64,000 nt of DNA from Enterocloster lavalensis (GTDB taxonomy: Bacteria > Bacillota > Clostridia > Lachnospirales > Lachnospiraceae). The number at the start of each line of letters is the position of its first letter. Within the stretch, counting starts at the first letter, position 1. The notes under the pieces were generated by a model, which was given only the letters and a program-made list of their open reading frames with translations, had not been told where the DNA came from and ran no database searches. The position numbers and the translations under genes are program-made. Below, piece by piece: positions 41,127-49,206 of this stretch. The DNA is taken from the NCBI RefSeq assembly GCF_902364025.1, contig NZ_CABJCG010000001.1, forward strand, positions 62,001 to 126,000, in the 5' to 3' direction.

Positions 41127-41783
41127 ATGATACTTATTGACTGGAAGATGCCGGAGATGGACGGTTTGGAGACCGCCAGGCGTATCCGAAGTATTGTAGG
41201 GCCGGAGGTCACGATCATCATTATGACGGCTTACGACTGGGTGTCCATCGAACACGAGGCGAAGCTGGCTGGCGTGAACCTGCTGATGAGCAAACCCATG
41301 TTCAAATCCGCCCTGGTCTCGGCGTTTACAAAGGCGCTGGGGGAGAAAGAGGAAGAGGCCCGGAGGCCGGACACGGAGGATTACGATTTTACCGGAAGGC
41401 GCGTGCTTTTGGCGGAGGACAACGCCATCAATACCGAGGTGGCGGTGATGCTGCTGGAGAGCAAGGGATTTGTGGTGGACACCGCGGAAAACGGGCTGCG
41501 CGCGCTGGAGCTGTTCAGTAAATCGCCCACCGGATATTATGATGCGATTCTGATGGATATCCGCATGCCCCTCATGGACGGTCTGACCGCGGCGGCTAAT
41601 ATCCGGCACCTCAGCAACCAGGATGCCGGCACAATTCCCATTATCGCGATGACGGCCAACGCCTTTGACGAGGACATTGAGAAGAGCAGGGCCGCGGGGA
41701 TGGACGCCCACCTGGCAAAACCCATCGACCCCGGCCGGATGTATCAGACATTGTATGATTTTATTTATATGGCGAGTGAGTGA
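41127..41783 (+). CDS. C-terminal two-receiver portion of the hybrid kinase, downstream of the TAG
   Basis: 218 codons in the same frame as the preceding kinase, with no stop between except TAG 41109. It contains the end of receiver 1 (Asp in MILIDWKMPEMDG, residue 981 of the joined protein) and a complete receiver 2 (VLLAEDNAINTEVA, phosphoacceptor in AILMDIRMPLMDG at residue 1120, Lys in HLAKPID). There is no ribosome-binding site before the ATG at 41127, so independent translation is unlikely. Best seen as the displaced 3' part of one gene. Confidence 0.8.
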   Translation: MILIDWKMPEMDGLETARRIRSIVGPEVTIIIMTAYDWVSIEHEAKLAGVNLLMSKPMFKSALVSAFTKALGEKEEEARRPDTEDYDFTGRRVLLAEDNAINTEVAVMLLESKGFVVDTAENGLRALELFSKSPTGYYDAILMDIRMPLMDGLTAAANIRHLSNQDAGTIPIIAMTANAFDEDIEKSRAAGMDAHLAKPIDPGRMYQTLYDFIYMASE

Positions 41784-41802
41784 GAAATTTGAATTATGTT
41801 CC

Positions 41803-42855
41803 TCAGCTTTCCCTCAACTTCACTTTATTTCTGGCACTGCGCCGCCTCTGGTCCTCCAGGGCTGCGTAGTGCTTTTTCGTTGTGTTTACGTCCGAGTGGC
41901 CCAGCACATCCGCCACCAGATAGATGTCCCCCGTTTCCTGGTATAACGCCGTGCCGTAGGTGCTGCGCAGCTTGTGGGGGGTGATGGGTTTTAAGGGGGA
42001 GACCGTTTTGGCGTACTTTTTCACCAGATTTTCCACGCTGCGCACGGACATGCGCTTTTTCTGAAGCGAGAGGAAAAGGGCGTCCTCGCTGCCGGACTCC
42101 GGAATCATGTGATTGCGCTCGATCAGATAGTCTGCCAGAGCGTCCTCCACCTCCTCGCCAAAGTAGACGGTGACCTCCTTGCCGCCTTTGCGGTAGACCT
42201 TGAGGCCGCCGTTTTTGAAATCCACATCCTTAATATTCAGCCCCACGCACTCGGAGACGCGCAGCCCGGTGCCCAGCAGCAGCGTCAGGAGCGCGAGGTC
42301 ACGGACCCGGGTTTTTTCGTGAAATTGCTTCTGTTTCGCGGTCAGCTTGTCCCCCTGTTCCACCTCGTCCAGCAGCAGCGCCACCTCGTCCACATCCAGG
42401 CGGATAATTTCTTTTTCCCGAAGCTTTGGCAGCTGGATTCTGGCTGCCGGGTTGTTGTTCAGGCGTTCCGCGCGGTAAAAATAGTTATAAAAGCTTTTGA
42501 GGGTGCTGACTTTGCGCTTGATCCCACGCTCCTTGTTCATGATCTCCTGATCCCGGTCGTTGAAGCGGTATTTCAAATATTCCATGTATTCCTCGAAGTC
42601 CCCCACCGTCAGCTGATCCAGGTGTTCCAGAGTGACGGCGGTTTTGTCCAAACGGGAGAGCGCGGGATTTTCCCGGACCAGAAAGTCGAAGAATACGCCC
42701 AGGTCATAGGCGTAGGCGATCCTGGTCCGGGACGAGGTCCTGGGCTCGATTCCCCGGAAAAAATCCTTGCAGAAGGGCGGCAGGCTGTTCAGCATTTCCC
42801 GCAGCTTTAATATATTTTCACGGTCTTTCTGTTCGTGGTATGATAAATTTGCCAT
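41803..42855 (-). CDS. Stand-alone tyrosine recombinase (XerC/D-like)
   Basis: 350 aa from the ATG at 42855 (AAGGAAG upstream). N-terminal SAM-like domain (about 1-150) and a catalytic domain with Arg (TGLRVSECVGL), a Lys in KGGKEVTVYF, His-x-x-Arg (HKLRSTYG), His (LGHSDVNTT) and Tyr (KKHYAALE). It has no neighbouring excisionase or phage gene. Could be the chromosomal Xer-type resolvase of this lineage or a relic of an element. The HKLRST motif replaces the more usual HxLRHT. Confidence 0.88.
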   Translation of the reverse strand: MANLSYHEQKDRENILKLREMLNSLPPFCKDFFRGIEPRTSSRTRIAYAYDLGVFFDFLVRENPALSRLDKTAVTLEHLDQLTVGDFEEYMEYLKYRFNDRDQEIMNKERGIKRKVSTLKSFYNYFYRAERLNNNPAARIQLPKLREKEIIRLDVDEVALLLDEVEQGDKLTAKQKQFHEKTRVRDLALLTLLLGTGLRVSECVGLNIKDVDFKNGGLKVYRKGGKEVTVYFGEEVEDALADYLIERNHMIPESGSEDALFLSLQKKRMSVRSVENLVKKYAKTVSPLKPITPHKLRSTYGTALYQETGDIYLVADVLGHSDVNTTKKHYAALEDQRRRSARNKVKLRES

Positions 42856-43028
42856 GATGTTCAACTTCCTTCTCTTTGATACATTTTAGTATAGTAAAAT
42901 GCGGGCGCAATGTAAATCCTTTTTTCATTTTACAAGAAAGAACTGCCGGTGGGAGCGGAGAGGAAATAGATTGAAAACAGGCGTGGGCTGCGTTATGATG
43001 GAGAAAAGAAGAGAGAGGGCGGGAAGTG

Positions 43029-44351
43029 ATGGGAGTGTGTAAAAAGAACAGTATCCTAAAAATGGCGGTGTTGCTGTGGGCGTTGGCGGGATTGCTGGGG
43101 ATGGGAGTGTTTGCGGGGACCGCATTTGCCGGGACCAAGGGCGAGGGGCAGGAGCAGATGCTGACCCGTGAGGACATTTACGCTGAGTATCACCGGAATG
43201 TACAGTGCAGCGTCTACCCTGCGCCGGGCGGAGATTTGACGGAGGTTTTCTGGTATAAGGTGGGAGAGGACGGGGGAGGTTTTACCAGCGTGGATCTGAA
43301 CACCGGCCGGCAGATTCTCATTTTGCAGGAGGGGTATGAGATGAGTTTCTGGTATGAGATCGATAACGGCGGGGAAGGGGTGGTTCGGACGCCGGAACAG
43401 AAGGTTAAACCGCTGTACGCCGCCCGCAAAAATGAGCGCTCGTCCGGGCCGGCGGATGAATATTGTTACGAGAAGGATTTGGAGGCTGCCGAACAGTCCG
43501 TCTGTTATGATCTGCCACAGAATTTCAATTACCGCAGTCTGGGTAAGGGAATTGTGTCGGTGGAGTTTGTTGTCAGGATAACGGAACAAAGAAGCGGGGA
43601 TTCCCGTGTGTCCGTGAGGGAGGCGGTTTATCTGGATATACCGGGGAAGGGCGAGCCGTCCATATTCAATCTGAAGGCGACGGACCGGGAAATGTACCGG
43701 GTCAAAAAGGGCGACACGCTTCAGTCCATTGCTGAGGAACGGTACTGCGACACAGCCTTGTGGCCTGAAATTTTCCAGCGCAACCGAAGGTATATCCGCA
43801 ACGCGGACCTGATCTACGCAGGGCAGATGATTGTGATTCCCAAGACAGAGGCGGAGATTGCCGGGGACGTGATTGTGATACCGCCAAGGCGCGAGATACC
43901 GGACGGAGACGAGGAGCTTCTGTTCAGCGATATCTGTGAAATGTCGGACCTGGGCGGTGTGTATCAGCTGTCGGACGGGACCAGGGCGGATGTGGAGTGG
44001 AAGAATATTGAAGTGGGGGAAATGTCCGCAAAGAGCGGACAACAGGTGCTGTATTTATCGCCGGAACATCGGATGACATACTGGTTTATCATTGAAAACG
44101 GATCAGAGGAGACGGTTACGGAGGTAAAGACAATCGCCCCCTTCTATGTCGGGCGGCTCAATGAAAATGTGACCGGACCCATCGATGAGTATCTTTACCG
44201 CCGGAATACCGCGCCGGAGGCCGACACGGTTGTCTGGGATCTGCCGCCGGAACTGGAACTGCCGGACGGGGAAATCCGCGTGACCCGGGTGATAAGAATT
44301 GTGGATACGGTTACAGGGGCATACTTTGAGGAGGAGACTACCGTGGATTAG
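43029..44351 (+). CDS. Secreted protein with central LysM domain between two duplicated modules
   Basis: 440 aa. Signal peptide (about 1-35, ending near GTAFAG). LysM at about 220-270 (YRVKKGDTLQSIAEERY ... IYAGQMIVIPK). The flanking regions are related: FWYEIDNGGEGVV with SSGPADEYCYEKD in the first and YWFIIENGSEETV with VTGPIDEYLYRRN in the second. LysM suggests peptidoglycan binding. The duplicated module is unknown to me. The GTG at 43026 is an alternative start. Confidence 0.8.
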   Translation: MGVCKKNSILKMAVLLWALAGLLGMGVFAGTAFAGTKGEGQEQMLTREDIYAEYHRNVQCSVYPAPGGDLTEVFWYKVGEDGGGFTSVDLNTGRQILILQEGYEMSFWYEIDNGGEGVVRTPEQKVKPLYAARKNERSSGPADEYCYEKDLEAAEQSVCYDLPQNFNYRSLGKGIVSVEFVVRITEQRSGDSRVSVREAVYLDIPGKGEPSIFNLKATDREMYRVKKGDTLQSIAEERYCDTALWPEIFQRNRRYIRNADLIYAGQMIVIPKTEAEIAGDVIVIPPRREIPDGDEELLFSDICEMSDLGGVYQLSDGTRADVEWKNIEVGEMSAKSGQQVLYLSPEHRMTYWFIIENGSEETVTEVKTIAPFYVGRLNENVTGPIDEYLYRRNTAPEADTVVWDLPPELELPDGEIRVTRVIRIVDTVTGAYFEEETTVD

Positions 44352-44377
44352 TCCCGGGAACAGAAAGGACAGACATT

Positions 44378-45604
44378 ATGACAGAGCTGAGTGTTGAACA
44401 GATTCGAAGATTCCGGCTGGCTGCCCATCATCTGGACAGAGTGTATGAAAAAGCGGATATTCCAGCGGTTGTGGGTGCCTGCGGTATGCAGAACAGTCCG
44501 CCCGGCGCCTGGGAGACCGCGCTTTTTAACCGGGTTCCCGGGTGCAGCCGGGCGGAGATGGAGCGCTTGCTGTATGAAGAAAAAGTGCTGTTGCAGGCAT
44601 GGAGCATGAGAGGGGCGCCGGTGGTATTTCCGGCCTCTGAGAGCGGGGCTTTTTTAGCTGCGTTAACTGCCGGGGAAGGGGAACCCTGGATTTACACGCA
44701 GGGGATCGCCCTGGCGCTGGAGTTTCTGCAGATGGATTTTGATACATTATTGGAGCAAATGGTTCAGGTGCTGCCGCAGCTGGACGGCCGGTTGATTCTC
44801 AGCAAAACCGCGTTGGATCAGACGATTGCGGAGTGGATACTGCCGCTTCTTCCGGAGGAAAAACGGAAGCTGTGGAATCAGCCCTCCATGTATGGAAACC
44901 CGGATCAACAGACGGTTGGAGGGGCGGTGGTGTCTTTTTTGCTCAGACCCTGTGCTTATCTGGGGCTTGTGGTTTTTGGAGAACGGAATGGAATCAGCCC
45001 GACGTTTACCTCTTACAAGACCTGGGTGGGCCGTGGATTGGAGGCGGATCACCAGGAGGCGGCAAAGGAGCTGGTGCGCAAATACCTGCATTGTTATGGG
45101 CCGGCGACTCCTGATCTGTTTGTGACCTGGCTGGGGTGTTCGAAGAAGCAGGGGCGGCGTTTGTGGGAGCTGGCTGCGCAGGAGATGGAGCCGGTATCCG
45201 TGCTGGGGAAACGGGCGTTTATCCTTGCCGCCGACCGGGATGGGTTCGGCTCTCCCGGGGAGCTGTCCCGGGAGGTGTTGCTGCTGGGAGGACACGATCC
45301 ATTTTTGGACCAGCGCGACCGGTTCATTTTACAGCCGGACAAGTCTCTACACAAGCAAATCTGGAAGCTGGTGAGCAATCCCGGCGCGATTGTATACCGT
45401 GGGGAAATTATCGGCGTCTGGACCGGAAAAAAGTCGGGTAACAAGGGGATGGAGATTAAAATGACGCTGTGGATGGAACGCGGCCAGGACGTGAGGCGGG
45501 AACTTGAACGGCTGGGTGCAGAGTATGCGGCGTTTCGGGGAATAGCCTGTAGTTCTATTGTGTTCCAGGTCATATCGAAGAGCGACGCCCAACCACATTG
45601 TTAA
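44378..45604 (+). CDS. AlkZ/YcaQ-related winged-helix DNA glycosylase-like protein
   Basis: 408 aa, HTH_42 family. Start VEQIRRFRLAAHHLDR and the CGMQNSPPGAWETALFNRV segment correspond to the catalytic QxQ/QxD loop of AlkZ and YcaQ. Here the motif reads Q-N-S, so catalysis as in those enzymes is not assured. Winged-helix units follow, and LGGHDPFLDQRDR is the family's C-terminal signature. Members excise bulky or crosslinked bases. It lies 26 nt after the LysM gene with AGAAAGGA, possibly in one operon. Confidence 0.85.
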   Translation: MTELSVEQIRRFRLAAHHLDRVYEKADIPAVVGACGMQNSPPGAWETALFNRVPGCSRAEMERLLYEEKVLLQAWSMRGAPVVFPASESGAFLAALTAGEGEPWIYTQGIALALEFLQMDFDTLLEQMVQVLPQLDGRLILSKTALDQTIAEWILPLLPEEKRKLWNQPSMYGNPDQQTVGGAVVSFLLRPCAYLGLVVFGERNGISPTFTSYKTWVGRGLEADHQEAAKELVRKYLHCYGPATPDLFVTWLGCSKKQGRRLWELAAQEMEPVSVLGKRAFILAADRDGFGSPGELSREVLLLGGHDPFLDQRDRFILQPDKSLHKQIWKLVSNPGAIVYRGEIIGVWTGKKSGNKGMEIKMTLWMERGQDVRRELERLGAEYAAFRGIACSSIVFQVISKSDAQPHC

Positions 45605-45626
45605 ACGTTGATTCATTCGGAAAAGA

Positions 45627-45662
45627 AAGCATACTAACGAATGATAATTCGATGATATGCTT
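45627..45662 (-). terminator. Probable terminator for the 45767-46147 gene
   Basis: On the minus strand AAGCATA...CGAAT pairs with ATTCG...TATGCTT, followed by TCTTTTCC. The stem is interrupted. Confidence 0.5.
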
Positions 45663-45766
45663 AATTATGCGCCAACTATGCGTTAAACTTGTGTTTCGCG
45701 AATAGTTGTATCAATCCCCATTTCTTCCCAAATCCCTCCCAAATCAATCCGCCACTTTAACCAACC

Positions 45767-46147
45767 TCACTCAATTACCCAATTACCCAATCCCCCTTCA
45801 CACAACATCATCCTCTCCAACCACCCGATAATGAACCGTATATCGAACCCCATCAATTTAACGGTACCGGATTTCTTAAGCTTTCCGGATTCATTTATAA
45901 TGAATCCGCAGTCTTTAAACTGATTGGAAGAACCCTTTTCATAAATGATTATCCGGTCCGGAATCTGATACAGTTCATATCCGTCTCCGGCGGAAACCCG
46001 AACGCCCAACCTCCCATACAGGGAACCGCCTACAATGATATTGATATACGCCTGTCCGTTGTTTCGGAAGTAATCATGATAATCATCGCTTTCGCCTTCC
46101 ACCTTACGCTTCCCTGTCATCATCTGATCCAGAGCCAAATCTTCCAT
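45767..46147 (-). CDS. Hypothetical protein
   Basis: 126 aa. No recognisable domain. It begins MEDLALDQMMTGKRKVEG and has a beta-rich middle (AYINIIVGGSLYGRLGVRVSA) and a KLMGFDIRFIIGW segment. No ribosome-binding site precedes the ATG. Open frame continues 20 codons upstream without a start, so the 5' end may be lost. It follows the DUF4317 gene by 100 nt on the same strand. Could be a remnant. Confidence 0.45.
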   Translation of the reverse strand: MEDLALDQMMTGKRKVEGESDDYHDYFRNNGQAYINIIVGGSLYGRLGVRVSAGDGYELYQIPDRIIIYEKGSSNQFKDCGFIINESGKLKKSGTVKLMGFDIRFIIGWLERMMLCEGGLGNWVIE

Positions 46148-46247
46148 ATCGTTAAAATAATAACAAATCAGTAAACGCCGGTCATCATTTTTCCGTCCTC
46201 GTCGAACAGAATAGCCCTCCAGACCTTGTCAATGGACAATGCGAAAT

Positions 46248-46868
46248 TTAAATCCCAAGTATTTCCATTAATTCCCTGTGAGGCCTGTCCGCATCCGCCT
46301 GGAACACATCGATTCGGCTGGGATCCCCGCTTCTGTCCACAAAGGCGGGGAACAAAAATCCGCAAACCGGTTTTCCGGGCTCGTACTCCCCGGCCAGCGG
46401 GCAGATAGCGCAAATCATATATTCAAATACCTCCTCAGACTCCCACTGCCGCTCTCCGTCCGAGCCCTTGGCCGGGATATCGTAGCGGTCGTGGAACACC
46501 AGGATGGCATAATCCGAATTTGACCGGTAACGCTCCATGACAATATCGTAAAAAGTGTCCATCAGAGCGTCGTTTTTCAAACCGCATTCAATCATGGCCA
46601 TGAGCAGCTGCCACATGCTTCCCTGTCTGCGCGCTCCCGCAGGATATTCGTATTCTTTCAGGTTTACATTGGTCGCGGAAAAGGGAATCTCCTTGGCAAG
46701 TTTCAGCTGTTTGGTCCGCTCCGGCGCCGATAATTTTCGAAAATTCGTGTTAAAACTCCCGTCAAAATCGCCGTCCCTGTCCACATAGCAGCCGGCGATC
46801 CTCGAAAAGGATGTCCGGGCAAGGGTCATCCGCCTCGTCAGTTCCAGCATATCTTCTCGGTTTATCAT
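46248..46868 (-). CDS. DUF4317 family protein
   Basis: 206 aa. N-terminus MINREDMLELTRRMTLARTS, AGCYVDRDGDFDG, then SDYAILVFHDRYDIPAKGSD, FEYMICAICPLAGEYEPG and CGFLFPAFVDRSGDPSRIDVF. These are the family's conserved blocks. Many DUF4317 proteins are about twice as long; this one ends after MEILGI, which may be a natural short form. Function unknown. Reads away from pssA behind a terminator. Confidence 0.8.
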   Translation of the reverse strand: MINREDMLELTRRMTLARTSFSRIAGCYVDRDGDFDGSFNTNFRKLSAPERTKQLKLAKEIPFSATNVNLKEYEYPAGARRQGSMWQLLMAMIECGLKNDALMDTFYDIVMERYRSNSDYAILVFHDRYDIPAKGSDGERQWESEEVFEYMICAICPLAGEYEPGKPVCGFLFPAFVDRSGDPSRIDVFQADADRPHRELMEILGI

Positions 46869-46930
46869 GGTCTGTCCATACCCTTTCTGTCATTGATCGC
46901 CTTCATTATACCAAAAGCCGGACCGTAAAT

Positions 46931-46960
46931 AAAGCGCTGATTACAGTCAATCAGCGCTTT
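46931..46960 (-). terminator. Rho-independent terminator after pssA
   Basis: AAAGCGCTGATT (46931-46942) and AATCAGCGCTTT (46949-46960) form a perfect 12-bp stem; on the minus strand it is followed by ATTTA. It separates pssA from the DUF4317 gene. Confidence 0.85.
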
Positions 46961-46989
46961 GGTAGACATAATATTTTTATGTTAAGTAA

Positions 46990-47613
46990 TCAGAGGAAAA
47001 TCCACCGGCTTCCGGCTAACAGCAGAAACTCTGCGGTCCCCAGCAGGGCGATCCAGGTTTTTCCGGCAGCGTGCGGCTTTTTTACCCTGACCGGCAGCAG
47101 AAAAAACAACGCCATGGCGCACAGGGCCAAAAGATCCATCCGGATTAGACCTCCTCCCAGCCACCCCTTCAGCGCGTATACCGCCGGTAAAATGGCGGCC
47201 GAGGTGGTCACCGGAAGCCCCATATAGCAGGTTCGCGCTTCATCGGTCTGTTCCTGCCGCTCTTCTTCCATCACGTTAAAATACGCCAGGCGGACCAGCG
47301 CGCATAATACATAGAGCGAAGCCGCCGCCGCGCTGGCCAGGCTGCGGTCCTGGCAATACAGAATCATACCCGGCAGAACTCCAAAACTGACTAAATCGCT
47401 GAGGGAATCGATCTGGATTCCAAAGCGTTTCTCGGCAGGCGTCCGTTTTCTGGTCCGGGCGACCGCACCGTCGAACATATCGCAGGCTCCGGCCAACATC
47501 AGGCAGACCAGCGCCGTTTTGGGGCTGCCGTTGACAGCGGCCAGAATTCCGGAAAATGCGGCCAGCATCCCGGCATAGGTTAAAATCACAGTATAATTAT
47601 AAAATCCAAGCAT
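46990..47613 (-). CDS. pssA: CDP-diacylglycerol-serine O-phosphatidyltransferase-like protein
   Basis: 207 aa, about six membrane helices. CDP-alcohol transferase motif D-x2-D-G-x2-A-R-...-G-x3-D-x3-D is present as DMFDGAVARTRKRT then FGIQIDSLSD. Makes phosphatidylserine or a related phospholipid from CDP-diacylglycerol. It follows the TVP38-like gene by 18 nt and is probably in its operon. No phosphatidylserine decarboxylase gene in the window, so the exact headgroup is unsure. Confidence 0.88.
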   Translation of the reverse strand: MLGFYNYTVILTYAGMLAAFSGILAAVNGSPKTALVCLMLAGACDMFDGAVARTRKRTPAEKRFGIQIDSLSDLVSFGVLPGMILYCQDRSLASAAAASLYVLCALVRLAYFNVMEEERQEQTDEARTCYMGLPVTTSAAILPAVYALKGWLGGGLIRMDLLALCAMALFFLLPVRVKKPHAAGKTWIALLGTAEFLLLAGSRWIFL

Positions 47614-47631
47614 ATTGGTCTTGTCCTCTCT

Positions 47632-48246
47632 TTATCCGATTTTTGCGGCTAAAATGCTGTAGGCCAGAATGCACCAGGGTTTTCCCAGCAGGATAATCCA
47701 GGTGAATTTCCGAAAAGACAGCTTCATAAGCCCGGAAAAATAACACAGAAAATCGTCCGGCGCCAGCGGAAGCAGGATGCACAGGAACAAAATCAGGGTA
47801 TAGCTTTTGGCGCTCTGAATTCGTTTGATCCAAACCTGATAATGTTCCTGCGAAAACAGGGACTCCACCAGCGGCGCGCCAAAGCGCCGGGCCAGAATAA
47901 AGGCGATCAGCGAGCCGAGACTGATCCCGATATAATTGCACCAGAATCCACCCGCGGTTCCGAACAATACAACGCCCACGATGCAGCCCAGGAATCCCGG
48001 AAGAACCGGAATCACCACCTGAAAGGCCTGGATCGCAATTAAAATCATCGGGCCAATGAGCCCGAAGCTCCGAATGTATTCCTGAAGCGTGTCCACTGAG
48101 TGGAACCGCCCGTCAACACCTGCCTTCAAAATAAAAACCGCGCAGAACATGATCAAAAAAATTCCCAGCCACATGCTCCATTGATATCTCTGGTCTTTTA
48201 CCAAAACGCTGTCCCTCCCTTTGCTGTCTCTTCTGATATCTGCCAT
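47632..48246 (-). CDS. TVP38/TMEM64 (VTT-domain) membrane protein
   Basis: 204 aa. Five or so membrane helices with the VTT signature FQVVIPVLPGFLGCIVGVVLFG and the LARRFGAPLVES segment. C-terminal LLPLAPDDFLCYFSGLMKLSF. Relatives of DedA; VTT proteins are linked to lipid movement across membranes. Co-transcribed with the phosphatidyltransferase and divergent from a PAP2 phosphatase gene, which suggests phospholipid handling. AAAGGGAGGGACAG lies inside the coding start region, so an internal start is possible. Confidence 0.88.
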   Translation of the reverse strand: MADIRRDSKGRDSVLVKDQRYQWSMWLGIFLIMFCAVFILKAGVDGRFHSVDTLQEYIRSFGLIGPMILIAIQAFQVVIPVLPGFLGCIVGVVLFGTAGGFWCNYIGISLGSLIAFILARRFGAPLVESLFSQEHYQVWIKRIQSAKSYTLILFLCILLPLAPDDFLCYFSGLMKLSFRKFTWIILLGKPWCILAYSILAAKIG

Positions 48247-48423
48247 TCTAAATCATATTTCTAAATGATATGCGGTAATAAAACGAAAGCTTTTATAAAT
48301 ATTCTCTAATAATAAAATAAGAGGGTAAAACTAAGCCGGATTGCGATTGACAAGCCATTTGATTTCACTTATACTGCTACCTATGCTTTGAAGGAAAATG
48401 CGAAAGGGGATAAAAATCGGTTT

Positions 48424-49092
48424 ATGGAATACAAAAGCAAACGAAATTTTAGAATAACAGGGGCGTTGGGCCTGCTGTTCGCGGCGTTTACCGCCATTGT
48501 CGCAACGGTTGACGTAAGGCCTATCGGGCCGGAGCAATCCTCAGTGGGTCTGGCAGGCCTCAACCGGTTTGTGGCCGGTCTGTTGGGGGTGAACCCGTTA
48601 TGGTATGACATAACCGAATGGCTGGGCGCAGCGGCGGTTCTGTTTGCCCTGGGATTTGCCGCTCTTGGTTTGTGCCAGCTGATCCGGCGGAGAAGCCTTT
48701 GGAAGGTGGATGCGCGCATTTTGCTGCTGGGAGCCTTTTATATGGTCGTGGCTCTGGTTTATCTGTTTTTTGAGCTGGTGATCATCAATTACCGCCCGGT
48801 GATTCTGGATGCCGGGCTGGAAGCCTCCTACCCCTCCTCCCACACCGTGATTGCCATCTGTATTTTTGGCACGGCGATTATGCAGTTTCATCATTACCTG
48901 CGGGGGAAAACGGTGTGGCTTGTCATTTTGGATTCCGCCACGGCCCTTCTGATGGCTGTTACGGTGATCGGTAGACTGCTCTCGGGCGTCCATTGGTTTA
49001 CCGATATTGTCGGGGGCGCGCTGCTCTCCTCTGCTCTGATTATGCTGTACGCCTCTGCGCTCTCCTATGTCGAATGCCGCAGAACGGTGTGA
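48424..49092 (+). CDS. PAP2-superfamily membrane phosphatase
   Basis: 222 aa from the ATG at 48424 (TTG 48388 is an alternative). Six membrane helices. Active-site motifs: PSSHT (EASYPSSHT) and R-x5-H-x3-D (RLLSGVHWFTDIVGG). The first motif, K-x6-RP, is reduced to NYRP. Dephosphorylates lipid phosphates such as phosphatidic acid or polyprenyl pyrophosphate. Divergent from the TVP38/PssA operon. Confidence 0.9.
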   Translation: MEYKSKRNFRITGALGLLFAAFTAIVATVDVRPIGPEQSSVGLAGLNRFVAGLLGVNPLWYDITEWLGAAAVLFALGFAALGLCQLIRRRSLWKVDARILLLGAFYMVVALVYLFFELVIINYRPVILDAGLEASYPSSHTVIAICIFGTAIMQFHHYLRGKTVWLVILDSATALLMAVTVIGRLLSGVHWFTDIVGGALLSSALIMLYASALSYVECRRTV

Positions 49093-49106
49093 TCGATAAT
49101 CCGCAC

Positions 49107-49178
49107 AAAAACGGACCGGCCCAGCGTTGCGCCTGAGGGATGAAACTCCCCCGGCGGCAAGCTGGGCCGGTCCGTTTT
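49107..49178. terminator. Bidirectional terminator between the PAP2 and nrdD genes
   Basis: AAAAACGGACCGGCCCAGC (49107-49125) and GCTGGGCCGGTCCGTTTT (49161-49178) form an 18-bp perfect stem, with A/T ends for both converging genes. Confidence 0.95.
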
Positions 49179-49206
49179 ATCTCATAAGGCGGGCGCATTT
49201 CCGCTC

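Noticed and set aside
41803..42855. Tyrosine recombinase as a second mobile element
   Set aside because: No excisionase, attachment repeats, phage or transfer genes flank it, so it may equally be a resident Xer-type enzyme.
46168..46413. 81-codon frame between the hypothetical gene and the DUF4317 gene
   Set aside because: Mostly overlaps the DUF4317 coding region in another frame; only its last 28 codons are outside and they match nothing I know.
46248..46868. DUF4317 gene as a frameshifted or truncated gene
   Set aside because: The frames downstream of the stop show no continuation of the family, and a short form of about 208 aa appears plausible, so I treat it as complete.
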